Assembly: GCF_001550135.1 (NCBI RefSeq)
Contig: NZ_LRUE01000007.1
Coordinates: 1-61,855, forward strand
Length of the DNA: 61,855 nucleotides
Source: Pseudoalteromonas shioyasakiensis
Lineage (GTDB): Bacteria > Pseudomonadota > Gammaproteobacteria > Enterobacterales > Alteromonadaceae
Direction of reading: 5' to 3'
Made by a program: the position numbers and the translations under genes
In this document: positions 1-9,400 of the stretch, piece after piece
Layout: every line of letters starts with the position of its first letter
Numbering within the stretch: position 1 is the first letter of the stretch
Notes under the pieces: model-generated
Told to the model about the DNA's origin: nothing
Databases searched by the model: none
The model's input: only the letters and a program-made list of their open reading frames with translations

Positions 1-350
1 CAGCTGCAGAAAAGGCAGCTGAAGAAAAAGCAGCTGCAGAAAAGGCAGCTGAAGAAAAGGCAGCTGAAGAAAAGGCAGCTGAAGAAAAGGCAGCTGCAGA
101 AAAGGCAGCTGAAGAAAAAGCAGCTGAAGAAAAGGCAGATGTAGAAAAAGCAGCCGCAGAACAAACAGCTGAAGGAAAAGCGGCTGAAGAAAAAGCGGCA
201 GCTATTGAAGAAGCCACTAAAAACAAAAAGAAAATTCTAAAATTCCACGCCCCCCATAAGGCATGGGCTAATGGTGACATTGCAGGATTTGACAACGAAA
301 AAGCAGATTCAATCCTTGCATTGAAACCTAGTGTTGCTCGTCTTTGGTAA
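1..350 (+). CDS. Lys/Ala/Glu-repeat head protein (3' part)
   Basis: This is the C-terminal part of the gene that is complete at 50278-50778. The first two bases finish a codon cut by the window edge. It holds the last 5-residue repeats and a globular tail of about 40 residues that starts with KILKFHAPHKAW and ends at a TAA at 348-350. See the complete copy for interpretation. Confidence 0.9.
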   Translation, partial: AAEKAAEEKAAAEKAAEEKAAEEKAAEEKAAAEKAAEEKAAEEKADVEKAAAEQTAEGKAAEEKAAAIEEATKNKKKILKFHAPHKAWANGDIAGFDNEKADSILALKPSVARLW

Positions 351-377
351 ACGAATAAATCAAAAACCGTGAGAGTC

Positions 378-414
378 AAAGCCGACTAGCCCTGATCTTC
401 TAGTCGGCTTTTTT
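378..414 (+). terminator. Intrinsic terminator inside the late operon
   Basis: An 11-bp perfect stem (AAGCCGACTAG / CTAGTCGGCTT) is followed by a run of T. It sits between the repeat head protein and the head-tail connector, within one transcription unit, so read-through or antitermination is needed for tail expression. Confidence 0.85.
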
Positions 415-427
415 ATATGAGAATCCT

Positions 428-772
428 ATGTTAATTGACCTTGCCCGCGCTAAAGACCAACTAGGTATCGATCAAGCTGATAATTTTGAAGATACCCGCA
501 TAACCCGCCTTATCAACCAAGCAATTGGTTTAGTGTGTAGCGATATTGGTCGATTAATTTATCAAACTGCAGCTGAGGTTCCCGAAGGTACCGAGGCGCC
601 AATCATCCTTGATGAATTGCAAACTTATCAGCTAGCCAACCTAGAAACAGCCTGTTTACTGCAAATCAGCAGCTTAGACAGCAATCGGGAGGTTGAAATT
701 GTCAATAGCATGGCAAAAAACCCCGCTTACACCACGGCAATTAAGCAATTTAAACGTGTATTGATAGGTTAG
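428..772 (+). CDS. Head-tail connector protein (HK97 gp6-like)
   Basis: This 114-residue helical protein has the N-terminal pattern of the gp6-like adaptor family (LARAKDQLGID, then helices with conserved ITRLINQAI). Such proteins form a dodecameric ring under the portal at the head-tail joint. It is the first gene of the connector block and stands just behind the terminator at 378-414. The following genes are stopper, tail-completion protein and tail terminator, the standard order. The family call rests on pattern and synteny. Confidence 0.8.
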   Translation: MLIDLARAKDQLGIDQADNFEDTRITRLINQAIGLVCSDIGRLIYQTAAEVPEGTEAPIILDELQTYQLANLETACLLQISSLDSNREVEIVNSMAKNPAYTTAIKQFKRVLIG

Positions 773-774
773 CC

Positions 775-1098
775 ATGAAAAAACGACTTTCATCAAGCGA
801 AAAACGTACTTGGGCAATTCTGTTTTCTACTCAATTAGTTAAAGGCTCACTTGGAAAAGAAGAACAAAAAACAAAAGTTGGTCGTGTAAAAGGCAGTTAC
901 AAAAAGCAGCGCGGCGGTATTGTTAACCACCAAACGCAAGAAGTAAGCACAGCGCAAGTCAGTTTTGCTATTGATTATCGGGCCGCGTTCATGAACGTTA
1001 ACGTTGTCGAGCTAAACGGCCAACAATACGAAGTGAAAGACACGACTAACGTGGGCCTTGAAAACCATACCATTATCTTTGATTTAGAGTTGGTCTAG
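775..1098 (+). CDS. Head closure / head-tail joining protein (stopper)
   Basis: This 107-residue protein starts two bases after the connector stop. It is basic at the N terminus and beta-rich at the C terminus (VVELNGQQYEVKDTTNVGLENHTIIFDLELV), as in the SPP1 gp16 / HK97 head-closure fold. Its role would be to plug the connector after packaging and dock the tail. Similarity is weak by eye, but the length and its place between gp6-like and gp10-like genes fit well. Confidence 0.65.
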   Translation: MKKRLSSSEKRTWAILFSTQLVKGSLGKEEQKTKVGRVKGSYKKQRGGIVNHQTQEVSTAQVSFAIDYRAAFMNVNVVELNGQQYEVKDTTNVGLENHTIIFDLELV

Positions 1099-1100
1099 TC

Positions 1101-1610
1101 ATGGAAATTAGAGGTAATGTGCTTGGCCTAAAAGAGCTTGAAAAAGCACTTAAGAAAGTAGAGGGCCAAACAAAAGGCAAAGTACTTCGCTCTGCATTAA
1201 GAAAAGCCGCAAAGCCTGTTCATGAAGATATGACCCGTGATGCCAATACTAAGTTTGGCAAAGAAACAGGCCAAATGGCTGAGTCAACAAAAATTAAAAC
1301 AGCCATCAATAAAAAGGGTGATCACAGCATATTCGACGCAGCTGCTTATGTCGGGGTTTACCACAACAAAAAAGCTCAAGCGGCGGCTGGCTCGTTAATT
1401 CCTTCGCCTATTATCGCCTATTGGTTAGAAACGGGTGTGCAACCGCACATTTTAAACCCAGACGGATTAAATAACTTGATGCACCCGGGCATTGTCGGCG
1501 TGCCATTTGTGCGCCCCGCCCTAATTAATAATGAATTTCGCGTTGTTAGCATAGTGAAAGTAGAGCTAGCAAAAGGCATCGAGCGAGCATTAAAAAGGCA
1601 ATCGACATGA
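1101..1610 (+). CDS. HK97 gp10-like tail-completion protein
   Basis: This 169-residue protein opens with the typical motif of the HK97-gp10 family: a short strand, then GLKELEKALKKVEG and a basic helix ending in ALRKAAKPVHEDM. Members act at the head-proximal end of long tails. The gene lies two bases after the stopper and overlaps the next gene by four bases (ATGA), so translation is probably coupled. Confidence 0.8.
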   Translation: MEIRGNVLGLKELEKALKKVEGQTKGKVLRSALRKAAKPVHEDMTRDANTKFGKETGQMAESTKIKTAINKKGDHSIFDAAAYVGVYHNKKAQAAAGSLIPSPIIAYWLETGVQPHILNPDGLNNLMHPGIVGVPFVRPALINNEFRVVSIVKVELAKGIERALKRQST

Positions 1611-1975
1611 TAGAACTGGCCATACCCAGCATTTTAAGCCTTGTTTTAGATAATGTTTATCACATCAAAATATCTGAAATGAACAAAGATGCAGCCTTAT
1701 GCTGGAAAATTGTAACCGACAAGCGAAACGACGTATTAAGCGGCTATGGCCAGCGCGTTGCTCGCGTGCAAATTAGCTCAGTATCAAGTGACCCATTGCA
1801 AGTAAGTTCACTCAGCAAAGAACTTCGCTATTTTTTACGAAATATTCAAGGTTCATTTGATGGCGTAACGATTAATTCAATATCAGAAAAAGAAACCATA
1901 CCCGATTACAGTGGCGATCCTGATGTTCACCGCAAGATAATCGATTTTAATTTTCACTACGGAGAACAACCATGA
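1607..1975 (+). CDS. Tail terminator protein (DUF3168-like)
   Basis: This 122-residue protein has the size, position and alternating beta/alpha pattern of the tail-terminator family (lambda gpU, DUF3168). Members cap the tail tube and set its end. It overlaps its upstream neighbour (ATGA) and the downstream tube gene by four bases. Assignment is mainly by synteny between the gp10-like and tube genes. Confidence 0.65.
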   Translation: MIELAIPSILSLVLDNVYHIKISEMNKDAALCWKIVTDKRNDVLSGYGQRVARVQISSVSSDPLQVSSLSKELRYFLRNIQGSFDGVTINSISEKETIPDYSGDPDVHRKIIDFNFHYGEQP

Positions 1976-2409
1976 ACCCGATTTTTCCTGACGGCTCAAA
2001 ATTAATGATCAAGCCACTTGCTGGTTCTGAATTTGTTGAAGTTATCGGCTTCGACGGTTTAGGTGGCAAGCTAAGTGCCGATGGCACGTTAAAAAATGAC
2101 ACCACTTTATCAGACGCAGGTCAGGTGTATGGCGCAAGCAGTAAAAAAGATGGTGGCGAACGCTCAATCGTATGCCGCCTAGATGCTACCGGCTCTGATC
2201 CTGGTCACGCAGAATGTGCTAAAGCGGCTGATGATAATCAAGAGCGCGAGCTACAAGTGAAAATAGGAACATCAGGCAAACACATTCCTTTTACAGCTGT
2301 GTTTGCTGACTGGGGCGTTGGTGAGATCGAAGAAGAAAAGAGCCTACGCATGATAGGCAAAATTGGCGTTAACTTTTGGGGGAAATTAACAAATGACGCA
2401 GCTGAATAA
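1972..2409 (+). CDS. Major tail tube protein
   Basis: This 145-residue, beta-rich, acidic protein begins MNPIFPDGSKLMIKPLAG and lies directly before the tail-chaperone pair, the fixed position of the tube protein in siphoviruses. It should be the most abundant tail protein and stack as rings around the tape measure. The last 17 bases overlap the chaperone gene. Confidence 0.75.
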   Translation: MNPIFPDGSKLMIKPLAGSEFVEVIGFDGLGGKLSADGTLKNDTTLSDAGQVYGASSKKDGGERSIVCRLDATGSDPGHAECAKAADDNQERELQVKIGTSGKHIPFTAVFADWGVGEIEEEKSLRMIGKIGVNFWGKLTNDAAE

Positions 2410-2746
2410 ACAAAACTTCTTTGCAAAACTAGGCATTCTTCACCGTGAAAAAGTGACACTTGCAGGTCTTGGTGATGTGTATGTAAAAGCGTTAACAGTG
2501 AAAGAAGGTGAAGAATTTGAGCGCTTAGCTTACAACACTGATGGTCAGTTTAAAGATGACACATCAGCGAAATCGTTAATGGTCATCATGACTGTTGAAG
2601 ATAAAGGCGGTAACAAGTTATTCAATTTAGATGATCTTGAACAACTAACAAGCATGCCAGCGGCGCCAATCAACAAGCTGTTTTCCGCTGCAATGAAACT
2701 AAACAGTATCACCGAAAATGATATTGAAGAACTGAAAAAAAACTAG
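2393..2746 (+). CDS. Tail assembly chaperone (gpG-like)
   Basis: This 117-residue protein (MTQLNKQNFFAKLGIL...) lies between tail tube and tape measure and ends ELKKN-stop. Its last codons form a run of eight A followed by C, giving the slippery heptamer A-AAA-AAC in the correct phase (2737-2743). This is the classic layout of lambda gpG/gpGT: the short form and a longer -1 frameshift product both chaperone the tape measure during tail assembly. Confidence 0.85.
   Translation: MTQLNKQNFFAKLGILHREKVTLAGLGDVYVKALTVKEGEEFERLAYNTDGQFKDDTSAKSLMVIMTVEDKGGNKLFNLDDLEQLTSMPAAPINKLFSAAMKLNSITENDIEELKKN
2737..2743 (+). other. Programmed -1 frameshift slippery site
   Basis: The heptamer AAAAAAC is read in the zero frame as A AAA AAC, followed immediately by TAG. 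Slipping back one base avoids the stop and opens a frame of 71 codons up to 2958. The position within the tail-chaperone gene is the conserved one in long-tailed phages. Confidence 0.85.
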
Positions 2747-2958
2747 AGTCTGACGGGTGGCGGTGCTTCTTATTTGCTTACGCTGAAAAAATAAGTCGCA
2801 CCCCGTTTGAACTTGAACGCCAAATAACCCACAAGCAACTTGCTGAATTGTATGCCTTTGAATTGTTGAGAAACAAAGAAAAACCAAAACGCAAACAACT
2901 ATCAGAAGATGAAACCCTCGCCTACTTAGCTAATTTCATGGGGCCGCAAAGTCAATGA
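2743..2958 (+). CDS. Tail assembly chaperone frameshift extension (gpT-like)
   Basis: Reading from CTA at 2743 in the -1 frame gives 71 residues (LESDGWRCFLFAYAEKISRT...NFMGPQSQ) and a TGA at 2956-2958. The stretch has no start codon of its own in a suitable place and would be made only as a fusion of about 187 residues with the upstream protein. Its stop overlaps the tape-measure ATG at 2955. The helical, basic content fits lambda gpT-type extensions that bind the tape measure. Confidence 0.8.
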   Translation, partial: LESDGWRCFLFAYAEKISRTPFELERQITHKQLAELYAFELLRNKEKPKRKQLSEDETLAYLANFMGPQSQ

Positions 2959-5210
2959 GTACACTCGCCAGTTTAAACGTCATGATCGGCGGCAACAGTG
3001 TTGCCCTACGAAAAGAGCTAACCCGCACTAGTAAACGTCTTCAAGAGTTTTCAAAAAACGCCCGCAACAATATTAATAAATATGGTAAAGCGGGCGTTGT
3101 TGCAGGGGGTTTAGTTGTGGGCTCTTTGCTTGCTATCTACAAACAGCAAGCAACTGTGATCGACCAAACAGCAAAATATGCTGACAGTATCGGCATTCAA
3201 ACTAGCGCATTGACTGAACTAAGGCATGCAGCTGGTTTGTCTGGGGTAAGCGTTAAAGACCTCGATAAAAGTGTAGAAAACCTTACACGGCGCGTAGCAG
3301 ACGCCGCTTTTAAAGGCACAGGCCCATTAAAAGACACCCTCGACGCGCTAAAAATAGATGTAAATGAGCTAAATAAACTCAAACCTGATCAGCAACTAGG
3401 CATTTTAGCCGATGCATTATCAGAGGTATCAAGCCAATCAGAGCGAACACGTATCGCTTACGAGTTATTTGGGCGTTCAGGCATTGGCATGCTTAAGCTG
3501 CTTGAAGGTGGCAGCGCAGGGTTAAATGCCATGCGCAATGAGGCCCAACAACTTGGCTTAAGCCTAAACCGTATTGATGCCAATAAAATCGAAATGGCCA
3601 ATGATAATATTGCCCGCGCTGAGTCTGTCTGGGGCAGCTTTAGCCAACACTTGGCAACAGAAGCCGCGCCCGTTATAGGCTCACTAGCCGAATTATTCCT
3701 AGAAAACGCCAAGCAAGTTGGCGGCATGGGCAGTTACGCAGCTGACACCGTTGGTGTATTGGTAAAAGGTGCAGGGTTCGTTGGTAATGCCTGGCGTGGC
3801 ATACAAGTTATTTGGCAAGGTTTAAAAGTCAGTTTTCAGGGCTTAAAGCTACTTACTATTGAGGGGTTAAACCTCATGAGTAAAGCTTACACGGCGTTTG
3901 CCGAAGGAGTGGTAAAAACAGTTATTCTACCGCTACAAAAAGCCCTCGATTTAGCCGGTTACTTAAATGATGATGCGGCAACGCTTGCGGCTGATCTGCG
4001 AGAGCTAACCACATTTGAACCTATTACACTGTTTGATGAAGCACAAACAAATCAAGCGTATATTGAAGCCCGCGAAGCAACGGCCAAACTGCATGAGCTA
4101 ATGCTAGAACCTATCCCAGCGCAAAATATCGATGCATGGTATGCAGAAGTTAAAGCCCGTTTTGATTCACTGGCTCAAACCTATGTTGGCGGCCTTAATT
4201 ATAACGGTGACAATAAAGGCGGTGGGGATGATACCCCAACCAAAGAGCAAACGAACCCATACGCTGCACAAATTGCTCAAGCACAAGAATATTACGCTGT
4301 TCGTCAATTAATGCGCGAAAACGATTGGACAGAAGAAAAAGCCCAACTGCAGGTGCAGTTAAATGAATACGCAGAAGCCAATGCAGCCCGCAAACTAACA
4401 GATGATGAATACCGCTTGCTATCAAAGCAAGCAACAGAACTTTATCAGGCTGAGCAGCTAGAACAACACCAAGGGTTTTTAGCACAGCTGCAAGAACAGG
4501 TGCAGCTGACCACTGAAAACTTCGATACGATGTGGGGAAATACGTTTGATCGCTTCACGCAAGGTGTTGGTGAGTCAGTTGCCAACGCAGTTATGACACA
4601 GCAAAGCTTTGCTGACTCAATGCGCGATGTAATGCGCGGCGTGCTGCGCTCGACTATCGCCGCATTAGCTGAAATGGGTGCAAAGCGTTTAGCACTATGG
4701 GCCACCGAAAAGCTATTAAATAAAGCGACTGCGACCAGTGCTGCCACCACAATGACAACCAGCGCACAAGCAATGGCATTAACGGCAGGTCTAAATGCCT
4801 TTGCATCAACTGCAGCTATTCCAATTGTGGGCCCAATTTTAGCGCCTGGCGCAATGGCCGCTGCGCTTGCTGTATCACAACCAATGGCCATGGCTGTGGG
4901 GGGTATCTCTGCGGGCATGGTTGGTATGGCGCACAGCGGTATTGATGCGGTACCAACCGAGGGTACGTGGTTACTCGACAAGGGCGAACGTGTTTATACA
5001 AACGAAAGCGTTGATAAACTCGACAGAATGTACGAAATCATTGCAAACCGAAGTGGCAATGATGATCAGGGCGGTGGTGCCCGCGAGGTGCATATTTCCC
5101 CGCAGTTTTTCATTGAAAACAACACTAATGACGCAATGACAGAGTGGTTTGACAACAACATAAATCGCATCGCTCAAAAGCTGCAAGACGTTATCGATAT
5201 TCCACATTAA
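2955..5210 (+). CDS. Tape measure protein
   Basis: This 751-residue protein begins MSTLASLNVMIGGNSVALRK and has a long helical N-terminal half, a hydrophobic segment near residues 48-65, and an Ala/Met/Gly-rich region near residues 620-670. The C-terminal part (WLLDKGERVYTNE) is typical of lambda gpH-type tape measures. It fixes tail length and reaches the host membrane at injection. By the usual 0.15 nm per residue the tail would be near 110 nm (inference). The start overlaps the frameshift-product stop. Confidence 0.92.
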   Translation: MSTLASLNVMIGGNSVALRKELTRTSKRLQEFSKNARNNINKYGKAGVVAGGLVVGSLLAIYKQQATVIDQTAKYADSIGIQTSALTELRHAAGLSGVSVKDLDKSVENLTRRVADAAFKGTGPLKDTLDALKIDVNELNKLKPDQQLGILADALSEVSSQSERTRIAYELFGRSGIGMLKLLEGGSAGLNAMRNEAQQLGLSLNRIDANKIEMANDNIARAESVWGSFSQHLATEAAPVIGSLAELFLENAKQVGGMGSYAADTVGVLVKGAGFVGNAWRGIQVIWQGLKVSFQGLKLLTIEGLNLMSKAYTAFAEGVVKTVILPLQKALDLAGYLNDDAATLAADLRELTTFEPITLFDEAQTNQAYIEAREATAKLHELMLEPIPAQNIDAWYAEVKARFDSLAQTYVGGLNYNGDNKGGGDDTPTKEQTNPYAAQIAQAQEYYAVRQLMRENDWTEEKAQLQVQLNEYAEANAARKLTDDEYRLLSKQATELYQAEQLEQHQGFLAQLQEQVQLTTENFDTMWGNTFDRFTQGVGESVANAVMTQQSFADSMRDVMRGVLRSTIAALAEMGAKRLALWATEKLLNKATATSAATTMTTSAQAMALTAGLNAFASTAAIPIVGPILAPGAMAAALAVSQPMAMAVGGISAGMVGMAHSGIDAVPTEGTWLLDKGERVYTNESVDKLDRMYEIIANRSGNDDQGGGAREVHISPQFFIENNTNDAMTEWFDNNINRIAQKLQDVIDIPH

Positions 5211-5228
5211 TAAAAATAAGGCTGTTCA

Positions 5229-5843
5229 ATGGCAACGTTCCCAGAGCAATTTATATTGCCGCAAAAATTGCGTATTCGCAGCTTAGACAGCACTCAGACA
5301 GACCCAACGCTGGGCGGTATTAGCAATAAAAACCGTATTGCTTATCGCCATCGATGGGGCTTTGATATGACCACCCCAAAACTTAATTACGAAAGAGCCA
5401 TGGCGCTTTATGCATTTATTTGCTCGATGGGTGGTCGCTTTGGTGTATGCACAATGAAAAATCCGCTCCCTCAGTTGGGGGCCGGTGCTGAAAATGCGCT
5501 CGTTCGTACCAGTGCTGAACAAGGCGATACAACCACCGCGTTATATGCCATGAATAACAACGTGCTTGGTGCATTGAAAGCAGGTGATTACATTCAGTTT
5601 GATAACCACACAAAAGCTTACATGGTAACAGCGGTGCTTAACACTAATGGTGTAGGCCAAGGTACGGTGAGTTTTACGCCTAATTTACGTGTTGCTGTGC
5701 CAGCGGGTACACCCATGAAATCGGGCGGCAATGTGCATTTTAGTCTTGAACTTAAAAGCGATGATCAAGACATACAGCATCGTGCAGACACCGATCGCGA
5801 GGTGGCAATTAAAGTCGAGTTTGAGGAATACATTAATGATTAG
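5229..5843 (+). CDS. Minor tail protein after the tape measure
   Basis: This 204-residue, beta-rich protein begins MATFPEQFILPQKLRIRSLD. It is the first gene downstream of the tape measure, where distal tail or baseplate-hub proteins are coded, and it precedes a BR0599-like gene and the J homologue. The sequence alone does not place it in a family I can name with certainty. It probably forms part of the tail-tip ring. Its stop overlaps the next start by eight bases. Confidence 0.65.
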   Translation: MATFPEQFILPQKLRIRSLDSTQTDPTLGGISNKNRIAYRHRWGFDMTTPKLNYERAMALYAFICSMGGRFGVCTMKNPLPQLGAGAENALVRTSAEQGDTTTALYAMNNNVLGALKAGDYIQFDNHTKAYMVTAVLNTNGVGQGTVSFTPNLRVAVPAGTPMKSGGNVHFSLELKSDDQDIQHRADTDREVAIKVEFEEYIND

Positions 5844-6450
5844 TTTAAACCCCGAACTTAAACAATTATTAAAAGGCCCACACACCACAGCTTTGTTACT
5901 TACGGTGCATTTTTCCACCCCGTTTAGAGCAACAAACAGCGGTGCCAGCTTAAAACACAACGGTGCCACATTCGTAAAGGGCTATTGGTCTGATGAGGGC
6001 ATACGAACCGAGCAACAGGGTAGCCCCAAGGTGGGTGAGGTACCCATCACCTTAAAAGCAATTGATAGCGCCATTTCGGCGCTTTTTTTTTCTGAAAATT
6101 GGCTAAACACCCCCGTTACAGTCGAAAAAGCATGGCTAAACAGCGATGGCAAAATTGCCTTTACGCAAGTTATTTACAAAGGGCTTATCGCTGAAAAGGG
6201 CGGCGAAGAATCAGAAAAAACAGCAAATATCACCCTGAAATCGGCCTCTATCTGGGCTGACTTCGAAGCGGCTAGAGGCCGCAAAGCCACTCATAAATCC
6301 CAACAGCTTTTTTACCCAAACGATATGGGTATGGAGTTTTCGGGCAGCGTTATTAGCGATATTCCTTGGGGTCGCGAAGGTAAAAGCCCTGCCATTTCTT
6401 CGGCAGGGCGCGGTAATCGTGGTGCGACTGAGCAGCAGGAACAAAAATGA
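5836..6450 (+). CDS. Tail-tip protein, DUF2163/BR0599-like
   Basis: I start this gene at the ATG at 5836 (MISLNPELKQLLK), because the upstream part of the frame lies inside the previous gene. It gives 204 residues. The C-terminal part (SIWADFEAARGRKATHKSQQ, then a short FYPND segment) resembles the BR0599 domain found in tail-tip proteins of the gene-transfer-agent and lambda-like lineage. It probably links the distal ring to J. The stop overlaps the J start (ATGA). Confidence 0.7.
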   Translation: MISLNPELKQLLKGPHTTALLLTVHFSTPFRATNSGASLKHNGATFVKGYWSDEGIRTEQQGSPKVGEVPITLKAIDSAISALFFSENWLNTPVTVEKAWLNSDGKIAFTQVIYKGLIAEKGGEESEKTANITLKSASIWADFEAARGRKATHKSQQLFYPNDMGMEFSGSVISDIPWGREGKSPAISSAGRGNRGATEQQEQK

Positions 6451-9400
6451 GCTTATTCTCAAAGTTAAGACACTTCACAACTAAACTAATCTTAAACTGG
6501 TTAAACCCAGAGCCAGATCGCAGCGGCCAAGGCACAAACGTAACCAAGGCCAGCTCAGAAAATCATATACCTGTTGTATATGGCACGCGTGAAGTTGGCG
6601 GCACAATTGTGTTTATGAACACAACGAACCCAGACGATGGCGATGATGTAAAAAACGACTTGTTACACCTTATCGTTGTCTGGTGTGAGGGTGGCATCGA
6701 TGGCGTCGAAGATCTTTGGCTTAATAAAATCTCTATTAACGACAGCAAATTTGACGCAAAAGACGGTGGTCGCTGGGCTCATGCCGTGCATTTTCCGAAT
6801 GGCATGGGTAACTATACATACTCATATTTAAAAGAAGCCGGTTGGGATGCTGCAAGTAAAAATCATAAGCTGCAAGGTTTAGCCTGTTCGTATATTCGTC
6901 TTGAGTGGAGCATTGCAGACGACGCCCCCTTTACTGGCGTGCCTGATCTTACGGCCATTATTCGTGGTAAAAAAGTAAAAAACCTACACACAGGGGCAGT
7001 CGAATACAGCGAAAACCCAGCGTATATTTTGCATGATTACTTAACCGCCAAAATTTACGGTAAAGAATTAGCAGCCAGCGAAATTTACCTGCAGTCGTTT
7101 AAAGATGCTGCGACAGTGTGCGACACTTTAGTGCCTCAATATCAAGGTGCTAGCGAAACACAAAAGCTGTTTACTTGTAACCAGGTTATAGACACCGCGC
7201 AAAGTATTCTTGATAACGTCGAGCTGCTTGGTAAAAGCATGCGCGGCATTATTCCTATCATCAATGGTCAGCTGCACTTAATCATTGAGCAAGACGAGCC
7301 AGTTACACCAGAAGGGCTGAGCGAACGCGATTTTAAATCAAAGATCCAGTACAGCAGCGGTGGCAAAAACAAACGTTATAACCGCGTTATTGTTGAATAC
7401 ATCGATAAAGAAGCGCTTTACTCTGAACAAGATGCTATCTACCCAGAGCCAGACAGCGAACTAGAGCAGCAATGGCTTGCTGCAGATAACGGCGTATTGC
7501 TAGAACACCGCTTTAAAGTATCTGGCTGTACTAATTACTACGAAGCCCGCCAAATGGCCCGTGTGATTGCGATGCTTAGCCGCGAATCACTAAACTTTAC
7601 TGTAACCGCAAGCCCTATTGCATTGCAGTACACCGTGGGTGATATCGTACCGATCACCGTTAAAAAGTTGGGGTGGGATGAAAAGCCATTTCGTTTAATC
7701 AAAAGTAACTTGCAAGATAACGGCGATTATAAGCTCACATTTAAAGAGCACCAGCCGTACATTTACAATTGGTTAAGTGGCGTTGTTCGCCCACCAATCC
7801 CCGATTCAAACCTACCAAACCCGCGCCAAGTCGCAGCGCCAACAGAGTTAACAGCCACGGCCCTTGATGATGGTCATGTAAAAATTAGTTGGGTGTCTGC
7901 TTATACGTACTTTGATGTGCAAATTTACCGTAACAATACGCTTATTAAGCGCACCGTTACGCCACAGCCAGAGTACATCATTACCGACTTAGACGCAGGC
8001 AGTTTTGAAATTGATATTCGTGCTCGCTCGAATATGGGGTACCACAGCGAATTTGTCACATTGTCGTTTGATGTGCTCACACCTGGCGAACCTATTGTAA
8101 GTATTGACTCTGCAACCTATAACACATTAGTGCTAAGTGCGCGTGTGCTGGGCGCGGGCTTAGGCACAACGTTCGAGTGGCAATTTTTAGGTACCAACGA
8201 CAACCCACGAACCGAGGTTAACACCCATTCGGGTTATAACTATACGTTTACAGGGCTGCAGCCTGATACCGAATATAACTTTAAAGTACGTACAAAAAAC
8301 GTGGCAGGTGTGAGCCCTTGGGTTGCTGTGTCTGCATCTACCACTGTGGCTGACTTTGCTGAGTACATTGCAGATCTAGAAATTAGCCAGCTAAGCCAAG
8401 AAGCGCAAAACCTGATCAGCGATATTAATCAGCAGGTTGACCGTTTACGCCCAGAAACCGAAAACAACTTACCGTCATTGATTGCAAAGAACATTGATGC
8501 GATCACCGGCTTAACAGAAAAAGTCGAAGTACTCGACGCAGAAAACCCAAATAGCATACCGTTTAAGATTGATCAGCTAGTCGATATTGTTGATGTAATT
8601 AATGCAGAAAACCCAAATAACTTACAAAGCCAACTAGCGCAATCAACAAGCAAAATTAATGATTTAGAGCGCATTACTCAAGTACTCGATGCCAGCAGTT
8701 CGGCAAGCTTGCCAGCGCTTATTAAAATCAATCAAATCGCTATCGAAAAACAGCGATTAGAGCAGCAAAACTTAGGTTTAAGTGTATTAAACGTCACCTC
8801 GGCTTATACAAACTGGCGTAACGAATACGAGCGCAGAACGTTAGACAATGAGCGCTTAATTGATGCCGCCGTGTATGTTGATCCTGACACGGGCACAATT
8901 GTAAACCGTGCCTATGCATACACAGACGAAAGCTTTAATAGTGCTCAGCTGCTAATCGAGGGCGCAGAAAGCAAAATCACATTAAACGCTAAGCAAATTG
9001 CTCAATCGCAAAATCGTATAACGCAAGCAGAAGCAACGTTAAAACTGCAAGCAGGGCAAATCACTCAGCGCGCAACATATGCAGAAGTAGAATCACAAAT
9101 TGCAGGGTCACTCGCAGCATTACAACCTGCGTATAGCTGGCAATTTAACACAAATGCAGAGGGCTTTACGGGTGTAGATAGCCACAATGCACAAGGTTAT
9201 ATTGTCGCATCAAGCCAAGTGGCCACACCTGCGATCAGCTATGACGCAACTGAAAATCCAATGTTTCGTATTCGTGTGCGTAAACATGTGGGTGCAACCT
9301 GGCGCGGTGATATTAAATTTAATGGTGGTACCACCGCTTTACACCTACCAGAACCCGCAAGCGACGAGTGGGAAACGTTAAACATAGATGCAACCGGCAC

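Noticed and set aside
4445..4981. 178-residue minus-strand frame inside the tape measure gene
   Set aside because: It is a shadow of the Ala/Met-rich coding strand with no ribosome site or family pattern; the same holds for its copy at 54873-55409.
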